Below the pieces are notes generated by a model. It worked only from the letters and a program-made list of their open reading frames with translations. It was not told the origin of the DNA and ran no database searches. The position numbers and the translations under genes are program-made. A stretch of DNA of 64,000 nt from Actinomycetes bacterium (GTDB taxonomy: Bacteria; Actinomycetota; Acidimicrobiia; Acidimicrobiales; RAAP-2): NCBI GenBank assembly GCA_021784205.1, contig JAJXTB010000004.1, positions 1 through 64,000 of the forward strand, read 5' to 3'. Of the stretch, positions 43,678 through 52,219 are shown piece after piece; the first letter of the stretch is position 1, and each line of letters opens with the position of its first letter.

Positions 43678-45101
43678 CAGTCGAAGGTCATCGCCGCGGG
43701 CAGGGGGCGGCCCTGGAGTATGGCGTCGTAGCAGGCAGCGGTGCCGCGCGCGGTGACCTGCCAGGTGAAGCGCTCGATCACGCGCTGGCGTCCGCGCGCG
43801 CCGAGTTCAGCGCGCAGCGTGGGGTCTTCGAGGAGTCGACCGATCGCCGCGACGAGCGCCTCGGGGTCGTTCGGGGCGACCAGCAGACCCGTCTCGCCAC
43901 TCACGCCGACCACCTCGGGCAGCGCGCCGCCGGTCGTGGCAACGACGGGAACAGCGCAGGCCATGGCCTCGATGGCTGGGAGGGAAAAGCCCTCGTACAG
44001 GCTGGGCACGATCGCCACCTCGGCCTCGCCGTAGAGGCGCGCGAGCTCCTCGTCGCTGACCCCGGAGATCGTCGTGACGATGTCACCTAAGCCCAGGCGA
44101 TCGATGGTCGCCGCCACCCGCCCGCCGGGGCGCGGACGTCCGATAACGATGAGGTCGATGTCGCGTTCCACGCGCAGCTTGGCGATCGCCTCGAGCAGGG
44201 GGACAAGTCCCTTCATCGGCACGTCGCTGCTCGAAGTGACCATGAGGCGCCCGGGCCTCTTGACCACGTCGGGATACGGGCGAAAGACCTCGTGGTCCAC
44301 GCCGACGGGCACCACCGTGAGGCGCTCAAGGGGCACGCCCATCTGCGCGTTGATATCGACTTTGGAGTTGTGCGAGACGGTCAGCACCGCCGGCAGGGTC
44401 TTCAGTACGCGCACCTGCATGCGCAGGAACCCGAACCAGCGCCGCGTGGTGAAGCGCCGCCAGGCGCCAGTCGTGTGATCCAGGGCGATCGAGCGATCCA
44501 CCGTGATCGGATGGTGCAGAGTCTCGAGCAAGGGCCAGCCCTCGAGAACGAGCGCCGCGATGCCAGGCCCCATGCACTGGTTGTCGTGGACGATGTCGAA
44601 CTCACTCCGCCGAGCGCGCAGCATCGTGTGCACGCGGCGGCTGAAGGCGTAGGGCTCGCCAAAACCGGCGCCGAGCATGATGAGGAACTCGGCGACGTCC
44701 TCGCGACTGGTGAACTCGCGGCGCGCCGGAATACGGAAGGGGTCGGGGTCGCGGTAGAGGTCGAGCCCCCGCACCGGAGTGAAGCCCACGCCCTCGTCAA
44801 GTTCGGGCCACGGCGGGCCCGAGAAGACCTCGACGCTGTGGCCCAGGGCAACCAGCTCACGCGTGAGGTGACGAGTGTAGACACCCTGGCCGCCACAGCG
44901 CGGATTGCCCCGGTAGACCAGGAAGGCCACGCGGGACTTGCCGGGGGCCGGCGGGGCCGGTGCCACGCGCTCGGGCAGGGTAATCGCGCGCGAGCGCGCC
45001 CACGAGGCACGAGTCTCGGCGATGGTCTGACGCAGCGATCGGGGCACGGGCCAACTCTCCAGTCGAAGTTCCTCATTCTTTCGCACTTGCCCAGCCCGCA
45101 C
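43677..45101 (-). CDS. GT4 glycosyltransferase
   Basis: 474 aa GT-B enzyme. N-terminal GNPRCGGQGVYTRHLTREL (Gly-rich acceptor-side loop after ~50 extra residues), VHDNQCMGPG, second half with SSSDVPMKGLVPLLEAI, and donor site EVAIVPSLYEGFSLPAIEAMA with the E-x7-E pattern. C-terminal RLLEDPTLRAELGARGRQRVIERFTW is normal. First gene of GT4-methyltransferase-toroid, probably making a methylated glycan or glycolipid. The start GTG 45101 is not well fixed; GTG 45086 is an alternative. Confidence 0.88.
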   Translation of the reverse strand: MRAGQVRKNEELRLESWPVPRSLRQTIAETRASWARSRAITLPERVAPAPPAPGKSRVAFLVYRGNPRCGGQGVYTRHLTRELVALGHSVEVFSGPPWPELDEGVGFTPVRGLDLYRDPDPFRIPARREFTSREDVAEFLIMLGAGFGEPYAFSRRVHTMLRARRSEFDIVHDNQCMGPGIAALVLEGWPLLETLHHPITVDRSIALDHTTGAWRRFTTRRWFGFLRMQVRVLKTLPAVLTVSHNSKVDINAQMGVPLERLTVVPVGVDHEVFRPYPDVVKRPGRLMVTSSSDVPMKGLVPLLEAIAKLRVERDIDLIVIGRPRPGGRVAATIDRLGLGDIVTTISGVSDEELARLYGEAEVAIVPSLYEGFSLPAIEAMACAVPVVATTGGALPEVVGVSGETGLLVAPNDPEALVAAIGRLLEDPTLRAELGARGRQRVIERFTWQVTARGTAACYDAILQGRPLPAAMTFD

Positions 45102-45132
45102 AAATGCCCCCGAGGCGCTCGTCGAACCTGGC

Positions 45133-45138
45133 TACGCT
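45133..45138 (+). promoter_or_regulatory. Leaderless promoter -10 (TACGCT) for acyl-CoA dehydrogenase
   Basis: Seven bases before ATG 45146; supports that start over 45104. Confidence 0.5.
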
Positions 45139-45145
45139 CGATTCC

Positions 45146-46375
45146 ATGGATCTGACCTATCCCGACGACGCCGAATCCTTCCGCCTGGAGATCCGCGCCT
45201 GGCTCGAGGCCAACCTGCCCGCAGGCTGGTTCGAACCGGGCTTCTCCATGACCGAGGCCGAGCGCCAGCAGTTCAACAAGACTTGGAACGAGACGCTCTT
45301 CGCCGGCGGCTGGATCTGTGCGGGCTGGCCCGTCGAGTACGGCGGCAAGGGCCTCTCGCTGCTCCAGCAGGTCGTCCTCAACGAGGAGTTCGCCAAGGCC
45401 GGCGCGCCGATGCGCGCCGACTTCTTCGGCGACACCTTGGTCGGGCCCACCATCTTGCAGTGGGGCACGGAAGAGCAGAAGAAGGAATTCATTCCCGGCA
45501 TCCTCGAGGGTCGCATCACCTGGTGTCAGGGATTCTCCGAGCCCGACTCGGGATCCGATTTGGCCAGCCTCAAGACCAGCGCCGTGCTCGACGGCGACGA
45601 GTGGATCATCAACGGCCAGAAGGTCTGGACGACCCAGGCCCAGTACGCGGACTACGTGTTCCTGCTCGCGCGCACCGACCCCAGCGCACCGGCGCACGCG
45701 GGAATCAGCTACCTGCTGGTACCCATGCACCAAGAGGGCGTCGAAATTCGCCCCATCACTCAGGTCGACGGTTCGGCCGAGTTCAACGAGGTCTTCTTCA
45801 CCAACGCACGCTGCCCCAAGGGCAACGTGATCGGCGGGGTCAACAACGGCTGGAAGGTCGCCATGACCACGCTGGGATTCGAGCGCGGCTCTTCGTCCAC
45901 CACCGGGTACCGCCGCTTTCTCAAGGAGTGGGACTCGATCCTCGACGAGGCGCGCCGCCACGGCCGCACGAGCGACCGCCTGGTGCGCGACGCCCTCGTG
46001 CGATCCTGGCAGAAAGTCAAGATCATGGAGATCAACGGCTATCGCTCGCTGACCGACTCGCTCAATTCATCCCACAACGCGACCCTGCTCGGCGCGTGCA
46101 ACAAGATGTTCTGGTCCGAGATGCACCGCGACATGATGGAACTGGGACTTGACGTAATGGGCATGCAGGCCCAGATCCTCACTGGCAAGGCCCCCGACCC
46201 CCAGTCGGGCCCGGGCCGACGGGGCCGGGCGGATTACCCGGTGTCGGATCTGCAGGCGTCCTTCTTCTTCTCACGATCCGAGACCATCTGGGGCGGCACC
46301 GCCGAGATCCAGCGCAACATCATTGGTGAGCGGGCCCTCGGCCTGCCCAAGGAGCCCAAGGCTCAGAACGCCTAG
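45146..46375 (+). CDS. Acyl-CoA dehydrogenase
   Basis: 409 aa flavoprotein. N-terminal helical domain (LTYPDDAESFRLEIRAWLEANLP), mid domain CQGFSEPDSGSDLASLKT (FAD-binding), VWTTQAQYADY, and C-terminal ETIWGGTAEIQRNIIGERALGLP with the Gly-Gly-Thr pattern. Such single ACADs act on CoA esters of fatty acids, branched acids or steroid side chains. A P450 of the CYP124/125/142 type lies 3.2 kb on. The catalytic Glu is not at the usual C-terminal site, as in FadE26/27-like steroid enzymes; this needs alignment. Convergent CTAG stop with the MFS gene. Confidence 0.92.
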   Translation: MDLTYPDDAESFRLEIRAWLEANLPAGWFEPGFSMTEAERQQFNKTWNETLFAGGWICAGWPVEYGGKGLSLLQQVVLNEEFAKAGAPMRADFFGDTLVGPTILQWGTEEQKKEFIPGILEGRITWCQGFSEPDSGSDLASLKTSAVLDGDEWIINGQKVWTTQAQYADYVFLLARTDPSAPAHAGISYLLVPMHQEGVEIRPITQVDGSAEFNEVFFTNARCPKGNVIGGVNNGWKVAMTTLGFERGSSSTTGYRRFLKEWDSILDEARRHGRTSDRLVRDALVRSWQKVKIMEINGYRSLTDSLNSSHNATLLGACNKMFWSEMHRDMMELGLDVMGMQAQILTGKAPDPQSGPGRRGRADYPVSDLQASFFFSRSETIWGGTAEIQRNIIGERALGLPKEPKAQNA

Positions 46376-47613
46376 GTCGCGGGCTCGAGCACCGTGGCCG
46401 GAACTCGCTGGTGCGTGGCGGAGAGCCACACGCCGACCAGCACGGTGAGAATTGAGCCAACGAGCAGACCCGTGCGAGGGTCGCTCAGTGTGATGATGAA
46501 CCCAATGAGCGGCGCGCCGATGGGAGTCGTGCCAAAAAAGGCGATGCCGTAGAGGCTCATGACCCGACCGCGCATCGCGCTCGAGGAGTTGAGCTGCAGC
46601 GTCGCGTTCGCCGTCGAGACGAAGGCCACCGAACAGGCGCCGGTCGGGATCATCAAGAGCTCGGCGAGGTGCGCCGACGGCATCAGGGCCACGAGGGTGA
46701 GCGACGTGCCAAAACCTAACGCGAGCGCCGCGAGCAAGCCCGGGGTGGGCCGCGAACGGTACGCGATGGCCAGTCCGCCGATGATGGCGCCGAGCCCCAT
46801 CGCCCCCATCATGAGCCCGTACTCGACCGCAGTGCGCTGGTGGAAGGTATCGTGCGCGAGCAAGGGCAGCGTCACCGTGAAGTTGAAGGCGAACATGCTG
46901 ACCACCGCGACCGCGAGCACCGCCCGGCGCAGCTCGGGATTGGCCCGCACGTAGGCGATACCCAGGCGCAGCTGGCCCTTTTCGCGCGCGATTGTCTTCA
47001 TGGGCAGGAACTCGTGACTACGCATCAGGGCCAGCGCGATCAGCACCGCGACGTAGCTGACAGCGTTAGCGTAGAAACACACGGCGGTGCCGAAGGCGGC
47101 GATGAAGGCGGTCGCTATCCCCGGGCCAATCAGGCGGCCCGCGTTCATGAGGACGCTGTTGAGGCTGACGGCGTTAGCGATGAGATCACGCCCGACCATC
47201 TGCTGAACGAAGGCCTGGCGCGCTGGCACGTCGAAGAGGTTCACGATGCCCAGCAGCGCTGCCAGCAGGTAAACCGCGGCGATGCTGACGTGGTGCGTCG
47301 TCACCATCACCCCGAGGGCCAGGGCCAGCAGGCCGGCTCCGCCCTGGGTGCCATAGAGGATGCGCCGCTTGTCGTGGCGATCGGCGATCACTCCCCCGTA
47401 GGAGCCGATCACGAGCATCGGCACGTACTGCAGGGCCACCGCGATGCCCAGGTCGACCGAGGAGCCCGAGATCTGCAGGATCAGCCAACCCTGGGCCACC
47501 GACTGCATCCACGTCCCCGAGACCGACACCAGCTGGCCGAAGACGTAGAGACGGAAATTTCGTACGCTCAGTGCGGCGAAGGTCTTGGACTTGAAGTTCT
47601 GCGCGGCGCTCAC
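46372..47613 (-). CDS. Major facilitator superfamily exporter (EntS/MFS_3-like)
   Basis: 413 aa, 12 predicted helices. FRLYVFGQLVSVSGTWMQSVAQGWL at the first helix and GGVIADRHDKRRIL (the A-motif loop between helices 2 and 3) are characteristic of the EntS-type drug/siderophore exporters. GTG 47613 overlaps the MarR stop (GTGA), so the pump and its regulator are one unit; likely an efflux system induced by the MarR ligand. Confidence 0.9.
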   Translation of the reverse strand: MSAAQNFKSKTFAALSVRNFRLYVFGQLVSVSGTWMQSVAQGWLILQISGSSVDLGIAVALQYVPMLVIGSYGGVIADRHDKRRILYGTQGGAGLLALALGVMVTTHHVSIAAVYLLAALLGIVNLFDVPARQAFVQQMVGRDLIANAVSLNSVLMNAGRLIGPGIATAFIAAFGTAVCFYANAVSYVAVLIALALMRSHEFLPMKTIAREKGQLRLGIAYVRANPELRRAVLAVAVVSMFAFNFTVTLPLLAHDTFHQRTAVEYGLMMGAMGLGAIIGGLAIAYRSRPTPGLLAALALGFGTSLTLVALMPSAHLAELLMIPTGACSVAFVSTANATLQLNSSSAMRGRVMSLYGIAFFGTTPIGAPLIGFIITLSDPRTGLLVGSILTVLVGVWLSATHQRVPATVLEPAT

Positions 47614-48041
47614 TCCTCCTCCAAAAGGAGTTCGAGGAAACTCGCCACTTCGGACGCGCGTTCGCGTTCCTGGGCCGACAGCGCCTGCAGTCGACGTTCC
47701 AAGAAGGCCGTCTTGCGCTGGCGGATGGCCGTGACCTCGCGCCGGCCGCGCGCGGTGAGTCGCACCCTCGTGCAGCGTCGGTCCTCCGCGTCGGTCACGC
47801 ACACCACGAGATCCTGGGCCTCCATGGCCCGGATCAGCCGGGTCACCGACGGTGGCTGGATCTGCTCGGCGGCGGCAAGGTCGCCCAGGGACGGGTTGTC
47901 GAGGGAGTCCACCAGAGCCAAGAGCGACGCCTGGGCGGGCGTGATCCCCCCTAGGGATGACGCGCGAAGCCGCCGGTTCAAGCGAGTCACGGCGCGTCGT
48001 AGCCGCGCCGCCGTCTGAGAATCCGTCACCGTTTGTTCCAT
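47610..48041 (-). CDS. MarR family transcriptional regulator
   Basis: 143 aa winged-helix dimer. ITPAQASLLALV, the recognition helix IQPPSVTRLIRAMEAQDLV and wing DAEDRRCTRVRLTARGR are typical. It probably represses itself and the MFS pump: a 17-bp inverted repeat overlaps its own start codon. ATG 48041. No cysteine pair of the OhrR type is visible, so a small-molecule ligand is more likely than peroxide. Confidence 0.93.
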   Translation of the reverse strand: MEQTVTDSQTAARLRRAVTRLNRRLRASSLGGITPAQASLLALVDSLDNPSLGDLAAAEQIQPPSVTRLIRAMEAQDLVVCVTDAEDRRCTRVRLTARGRREVTAIRQRKTAFLERRLQALSAQERERASEVASFLELLLEEE

Positions 48042-48057
48042 TAGTTCACCTAACTAA
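48041..48057. promoter_or_regulatory. MarR operator (perfect inverted repeat)
   Basis: TTAGTT-CACCT-AACTAA, with 6-bp perfect arms and a 5-base spacer, overlapping the first base of the MarR start. It lies right after the -10, so binding would block transcription. Confidence 0.6.
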
Positions 48058-48063
48058 ATAATA
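48058..48063 (-). promoter_or_regulatory. -10 element TATTAT for the MarR-MFS operon
   Basis: Best -10 match in the window, 16 bases before ATG 48041, directly beside the operator. Confidence 0.5.
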
Positions 48064-48119
48064 GCGCCAGGTCACGACGCCGTGCCGTGCCGGCGCTCGC
48101 GACCCGGTACCGACTGCGG

Positions 48120-48599
48120 CTAGAGGACCTGGCGCATCCAGACGGAGTCCTCGCGCACGAATCCGTGATGCTGGTAGAAGGAGCGCACCCGCTCATTGTG
48201 GGCCTCGGTCTCGAGGAACACCACCTTCACCCCCGCGTCTCTCGCGCCGCGCAGCGCGGCGTCGAGCAGCTGGGCTCCGAGGCCTCGGCCACGGCCGGTC
48301 ACGTAGATCTCGTCCACGATGCACTCTCGCCCACCCGACTCGAGCGAGTAGCTCCATCCGAGCACGCAGTACCCTTGGGCGCCGTCGAGCGCGGCGATCT
48401 GCCACACCTGGCCGAACTCGTCGCCGTCGAGCAGCGGAATCAGTGCCTCGCGCACACGGTCGTCGTCATGGTCGTGACCGTCCAGGAGATTGAACTCGCG
48501 ACTCAACCCGAGCAGGACGGAGAGATCCTCCCGGGTCGAGCGCCAAACAGACGCGTCTGGCCGGTGCGCTGACGCGTCGCTAGCACTCATATCACTCAC
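48120..48599 (-). CDS. GNAT family acetyltransferase
   Basis: 159 aa. The acetyl-CoA site VDEIYVTGRGRGLGAQLLDAALRGARDAG carries the R/Q-x-x-G-x-G/A loop, followed by VVFLETEAHNERVRSFYQHHGFV, the usual beta5 and alpha4 end. GTG 48599 or ATG 48590 could be the start. Substrate unknown. It stands alone between MarR and a membrane protein. Confidence 0.85.
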   Translation of the reverse strand: MSDMSASDASAHRPDASVWRSTREDLSVLLGLSREFNLLDGHDHDDDRVREALIPLLDGDEFGQVWQIAALDGAQGYCVLGWSYSLESGGRECIVDEIYVTGRGRGLGAQLLDAALRGARDAGVKVVFLETEAHNERVRSFYQHHGFVREDSVWMRQVL

Positions 48600-48643
48600 G
48601 CCCCGCCACCCACGACTTCTGCGTAGTCAACGTCGCTCTTCTT

Positions 48644-49174
48644 TCAGCGCGCGCTCGCCGGACACAACCGCAGCGCGCTGCGCGTGCCGGGTGCCGCTCC
48701 ACGAGGTAGCAACGAGACCACGAGTTGTCGAAGCGCGCACACGCTGCCGAGCGACTGTGTGGCACCACGCCCGTTGATGAGTAGATAGCCCGGGGACGGA
48801 CACAGTAGGTCGCGGGCCGTCCAGTACGGCCGCTCGCCCCGGGCGCGCATCACGCGCACCACAAAGTCGGTGGACTCGCCATGGCAGAAGAAGGTCGCCC
48901 CGTGTCCCAGCGAGGGCAACTCCGAGATGGCACGCGCAACACTACGAGATTGGGACTTCGAGAGCACGACCGTGACGGGGTCGAGTGAAGCGCCGCTCGG
49001 TTCCACGACGCCGTAGCCTGTCAGCAACGCGACACCCGATGTCGGCATCGATGTGGCGCTGACCGGACGAAGCCGATAGGCCGTGACGGCCGCTGCCGCA
49101 AGGACCACGAGCACGGCCAGCACACCGACCAGTCGCCTCGAGCGCTGGTAGTGCCGAGCGTGGCGTGGGGCCAT
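48644..49174 (-). CDS. Membrane-anchored extracytoplasmic protein of unknown function
   Basis: 176 aa. Basic N-terminus (RHARHYQRSRR), one membrane helix (LVGVLAVLVVLAAAAVTAYRL), then an extracytoplasmic domain of about 135 residues with four cysteines. I do not recognise the family. ATG 49174 has TAGCCT six bases upstream. Confidence 0.65.
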   Translation of the reverse strand: MAPRHARHYQRSRRLVGVLAVLVVLAAAAVTAYRLRPVSATSMPTSGVALLTGYGVVEPSGASLDPVTVVLSKSQSRSVARAISELPSLGHGATFFCHGESTDFVVRVMRARGERPYWTARDLLCPSPGYLLINGRGATQSLGSVCALRQLVVSLLPRGAAPGTRSALRLCPASAR

Positions 49175-49180
49175 CGGCCA

Positions 49181-49186
49181 AGGCTA
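49181..49186 (-). promoter_or_regulatory. Leaderless promoter -10 (TAGCCT)
   Basis: Six bases before ATG 49174. Confidence 0.45.
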
Positions 49187-49235
49187 GGTCCTTCTAACTC
49201 GGCGCGCCACGTGTGATCGCGCCACGGCGCGTCTC

Positions 49236-49565
49236 CTAGAGGGATTGATAGCGGGGCACGTAACCGCCCGTACCCAGGATCATCGAATCCTCGGGATCGA
49301 TGCTGTCGTCGACGCCCCCGATCACCTCGGTGACCCAGTGAAGCCGGTCGGTGAGAATGCGGGTCACTCCGCCCTGGAGGGTGGACGAGGAGATGGCACA
49401 GCTCGAGCACGCCCCCTGCAGCTGGACCTCGACGACGCCAGTCTCGACGTCCGCACGCACCAGGACCAGATCCCCTCCGTCGGCCTGCACGGCCGGGCGC
49501 ATCAGGTCGAGCAACTTGTTCAGCGCTTGGAGGCGCTTGGCGCGCTCGTCATCGGTTAGTTCCAC
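49236..49565 (-). CDS. NifU-like iron-sulfur scaffold domain protein
   Basis: 109 aa from GTG 49565. LLDLMRPAVQADGGDLVLV is the NifU C-terminal domain start and GACSSCAISSSTLQGGV carries the CSSC iron-sulfur pair. The family helps deliver [4Fe-4S] clusters. No HesB-type N-terminal domain is fused. The remaining tail (about 30 residues with IDPEDSMILGTGGYVPRY) is an addition I do not recognise. No SUF genes are nearby. Confidence 0.88.
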   Translation of the reverse strand: MELTDDERAKRLQALNKLLDLMRPAVQADGGDLVLVRADVETGVVEVQLQGACSSCAISSSTLQGGVTRILTDRLHWVTEVIGGVDDSIDPEDSMILGTGGYVPRYQSL

Positions 49566-49610
49566 TCCCCCAGTCTGCCGTGAAACCCTCTCGGCGTGAC
49601 CGGACGTCGC

Positions 49611-49616
49611 TACGAT
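49611..49616 (+). promoter_or_regulatory. Leaderless promoter -10 (TACGAT) for P450
   Basis: Seven bases before ATG 49624; supports 49624 over ATG 49615, which it overlaps. Confidence 0.5.
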
Positions 49617-49623
49617 GACGCGA

Positions 49624-50880
49624 ATGGGCGCTGGGCGTGTCGATGAGATCAATCTGTCCGACCTCGACTTCTGGCGTCGCCCGTGGAGCGAGCGCGAGGT
49701 GGCGTTCGCGACATTGCGCGCACAGCGGCCGATCGCCTTCTTCGAAGAGCCCGAGGTAGAGAACACCGCGATCGAGTTTCCACCCGGTCCGGGCTACTAC
49801 GCACTGACGAGGTATCGCGACGTGGCGACGGCGTCGCGCCACCCCGAAGTGTTCACCTCAGGTCCCGGAGCCGTCTCGATACTCGATTTCCCCCCGGAGA
49901 TGGTCGAGTACTTCTCGGGCATGATCTCGACCGACCACCCCAAGCACGCTCGACTGCGGCGCATCGTGGCCAACGCCTTCAACCCGCGCAACGTCAAGGC
50001 CATCGAGAACTCCATCGAGGTAGTTGCCGACCGGATCATCGCCGACGCGCTGGCGTCGGGCACCGGCGACTTCGTCGCCGACCTCGCCGCCCCGTTTCCC
50101 TTGGAAATCATCTGCACCATGATGGGCGTGCCGGCGAGCGAGTTCGCTACGGTCCTGCATGCCTCCAACGTCATCCTCTCGATGGGCGACCCCGCGATCA
50201 TCCCCGACGGCACCGACGTCATCCTCGCCACGCTCGAGGCCGGCGCCGCCCTCACGGGCATCATGGAGGAGCTCGGGGCCTATCGCGTGAAGAACCCGAT
50301 CGACGACATCACGAGCGCCCTCGTGAACGCCGAGATCGAGTCCGAACGTCTCAGCCAACAAGAGCTCGCGTCGTTCTTCGTCCTGTTGGTCACCGCGGGA
50401 AACGAGACCACCCGCACCGCCCTCGCCCACGCGCTGGTCGCGCTCTCGGCGCATCCCGATCAAAAGCAGCTCCTCATCGAGGACTACGCCACCCTCGCCA
50501 AGACCGCGGTCGATGAGATCGTGCGATGGGCCTCACCGGTGATCTGGATGCGTCGCACGCTGGCGAGCGACTACACGCTTTCGGGGGTCGACCTGCACGC
50601 GGGCGACAAGGTACTGCTCTTCTACAACTCGGCCAACCGCGACGAGGAGGCCTTCGATAGGCCCGACGTCTTCGACGTCACGCGCGACCCGAACGACCAC
50701 TTCGGTTTCGGGGCTCCGGGCCCGCACTTCTGCCTCGGCGCGCACCTGGCGCGCCGCGAGATCACGGTGATGTGGCGCGAACTCCTGCGTCGTGTCCCAG
50801 GTATCCACGCGAGCGGACCGGCACGCCAGCTGGCCTCGAGCTTCGTCAACGGCATTACCCAGCTGCACTACGAGGTTTAG
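49624..50880 (+). CDS. Cytochrome P450 (CYP124/125/142-like)
   Basis: 418 aa monooxygenase. I-helix AGNETTR at 258-264, K-helix ExxR at Glu298-Arg301, haem-binding FGFGAPGPHFCLG with Cys370. The closest pattern (SGPGAVSILDFPPE, NDHFGFGAPGPHFCLGAHLARRE) is the actinobacterial P450s that hydroxylate sterol side chains or methyl-branched lipids at the terminal carbon. Electrons could come from a three-cysteine ferredoxin such as the one at 28130, but no reductase is adjacent. Start chosen by the leaderless-type promoter. Confidence 0.93.
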   Translation: MGAGRVDEINLSDLDFWRRPWSEREVAFATLRAQRPIAFFEEPEVENTAIEFPPGPGYYALTRYRDVATASRHPEVFTSGPGAVSILDFPPEMVEYFSGMISTDHPKHARLRRIVANAFNPRNVKAIENSIEVVADRIIADALASGTGDFVADLAAPFPLEIICTMMGVPASEFATVLHASNVILSMGDPAIIPDGTDVILATLEAGAALTGIMEELGAYRVKNPIDDITSALVNAEIESERLSQQELASFFVLLVTAGNETTRTALAHALVALSAHPDQKQLLIEDYATLAKTAVDEIVRWASPVIWMRRTLASDYTLSGVDLHAGDKVLLFYNSANRDEEAFDRPDVFDVTRDPNDHFGFGAPGPHFCLGAHLARREITVMWRELLRRVPGIHASGPARQLASSFVNGITQLHYEV

Positions 50881-50883
50881 GAA

Positions 50884-51237
50884 CTATTCGGCCGTTCGCG
50901 CGGCGACCGCCTCGTCGAAGGCCCGAAGGGCGCGAGGGCCCCAGACCGTGCCCGGGCCGCCGTTCATAGTGATTGCCACGCCCATGGCCTCGGCGACCTC
51001 CTGGCGCGTCGCGCCACGCGCGGCGGCGCTGCGGGCGTGGCTCACGACACAGCCGTCGCATTCTCGGGTCACGGCAATGGACAGGGCGATGAGCTCCTTC
51101 ATCTTCGCCGCGAGCTCACCCTCGGCGAAGGACGCCCTCGCCAGGTCGGCGTAGCCCTTCAAAACGTCGGGAATCATCGCGCGCAGGTCGAGCGCGGGCT
51201 GGCGCAATTCGGCACGGACTTCATCGTTGCTCTTCAT
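50884..51237 (-). CDS. Carboxymuconolactone decarboxylase/AhpD-like protein
   Basis: 117 aa. Helical AhpD-like fold with the redox motif ECDGCVVSHARSA (C-x-x-C and His three residues on), as in alkylhydroperoxidase D. It likely acts as a small peroxidase or thiol oxidoreductase. ATG 51237 follows a strong AAGGAGG Shine-Dalgarno; a TACGCT hexamer at 51260-51255 could be its -10. Convergent with the P450 gene across three bases. Confidence 0.88.
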   Translation of the reverse strand: MKSNDEVRAELRQPALDLRAMIPDVLKGYADLARASFAEGELAAKMKELIALSIAVTRECDGCVVSHARSAAARGATRQEVAEAMGVAITMNGGPGTVWGPRALRAFDEAVAARTAE

Positions 51238-51275
51238 GACAACCTCCTTCTGGCAGCGTAGCGAGCGACGCTTCC

Positions 51276-51281
51276 TAGGAT
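51276..51281 (+). promoter_or_regulatory. Leaderless promoter -10 (TAGGAT) for carbonic anhydrase
   Basis: Six bases before ATG 51288. Confidence 0.5.
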
Positions 51282-51287
51282 GGTGCG

Positions 51288-51776
51288 ATGAGCGTGATCG
51301 ACGACCTCCTCGCACACAACCGCGAGTACGTGACGAGGCACGGACATCGCGAGATGCCCACCGTGCCCCAGTCGCACCTCGCCGTGCTGACCTGCATGGA
51401 CTCGCGCCTCGACCTCTTCGGGGCCCTCGGCCTCGACCTCGGCGAGGTGCACCTCATCCGCAACGCCGGCGGCATCGCCACCGACGACGCGATTCGCTCA
51501 CTACTGCTGAGTCAGCGGCTGCTGGAAACCCGCGCGGTAATGGTCATCCACCACACGCGCTGTGGACTCGAATCCTTCGACGAAGACGAGCTCCAAAACG
51601 AACTCGAAGTCGAGTTCGGCGAGCGGCCGCCTTTTCGCCTCGGCGCCTATCGCGACATCCGCGCGGACGTGCGCGAGACGGTCGCCGCCCTGACGGCGAG
51701 CCGCTTCGTCGACTCCACCGAGATCCGCGGCTTCGTCTTTGACGTCGACGACGGATCCCTCACCGAAGTCCTTTAG
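51288..51776 (+). CDS. Beta-class carbonic anhydrase
   Basis: 162 aa. Zinc ligands Cys36 (in CMDSR), His89 and Cys92 (HHTRCGL), with the Asp38-Arg40 dyad of the active site and HLIRNAGG before. Hydrates CO2. Short, as in the mycobacterial Rv1284 type. Leaderless-type promoter. Convergent with a GNAT gene, with shared TTAG at the stops. Confidence 0.94.
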   Translation: MSVIDDLLAHNREYVTRHGHREMPTVPQSHLAVLTCMDSRLDLFGALGLDLGEVHLIRNAGGIATDDAIRSLLLSQRLLETRAVMVIHHTRCGLESFDEDELQNELEVEFGERPPFRLGAYRDIRADVRETVAALTASRFVDSTEIRGFVFDVDDGSLTEVL

Positions 51777-52219
51777 AGGAGAGACTTTCGAAAGCCCTGC
51801 GCGGCCTGCTCATAGCCGTGGGCGACGTAGAAGCGATGAGCGTCGACGCGCACGTTGCGACTCGTGAGTTGCACCCGGTAGCAACCAGCGGCCCGCGCGA
51901 GGTTCTCGGCCACCTCGAGGATCGCCGCGCCGATGCGCTGACCGCGCCGGTCGGCGCGCACGTACACGCTCTCGAGCTCGGCGCACCAGCCACCGGTGTG
52001 CTGGAAGTGTCGAAAGACGATCACCTGGCACACCCCGACGACGGCACCGTCGTCGAGGGCCACCAGCACGTCGCCGCGTCGGTCGCGGACCTCGCCCACG
52101 GCCGCCCAGTACTCGTCCTCGAGTTCGGGGTGCTCGGCACCGGGCGAAAGAGTGCCCTCATTAATAATCGCGACGGCTGCGGCGACCTCGCCGCGCTCGA
52201 TTCCGCGCACGACCAGCAT
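51773..52219 (-). CDS. GNAT family acetyltransferase
   Basis: 148 aa. ELESVYVRADRRGQRIGAAILEVAENLARAAG is the acetyl-CoA loop and helix; CYRVQLTSRNVRVDAHRFYVAHGYE completes the fold. Directly follows the amidase gene with no gap (ATG 52219, amidase stop at 52220), so likely cotranscribed. Substrate unknown. Confidence 0.87.
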   Translation of the reverse strand: MLVVRGIERGEVAAAVAIINEGTLSPGAEHPELEDEYWAAVGEVRDRRGDVLVALDDGAVVGVCQVIVFRHFQHTGGWCAELESVYVRADRRGQRIGAAILEVAENLARAAGCYRVQLTSRNVRVDAHRFYVAHGYEQAAQGFRKSLL

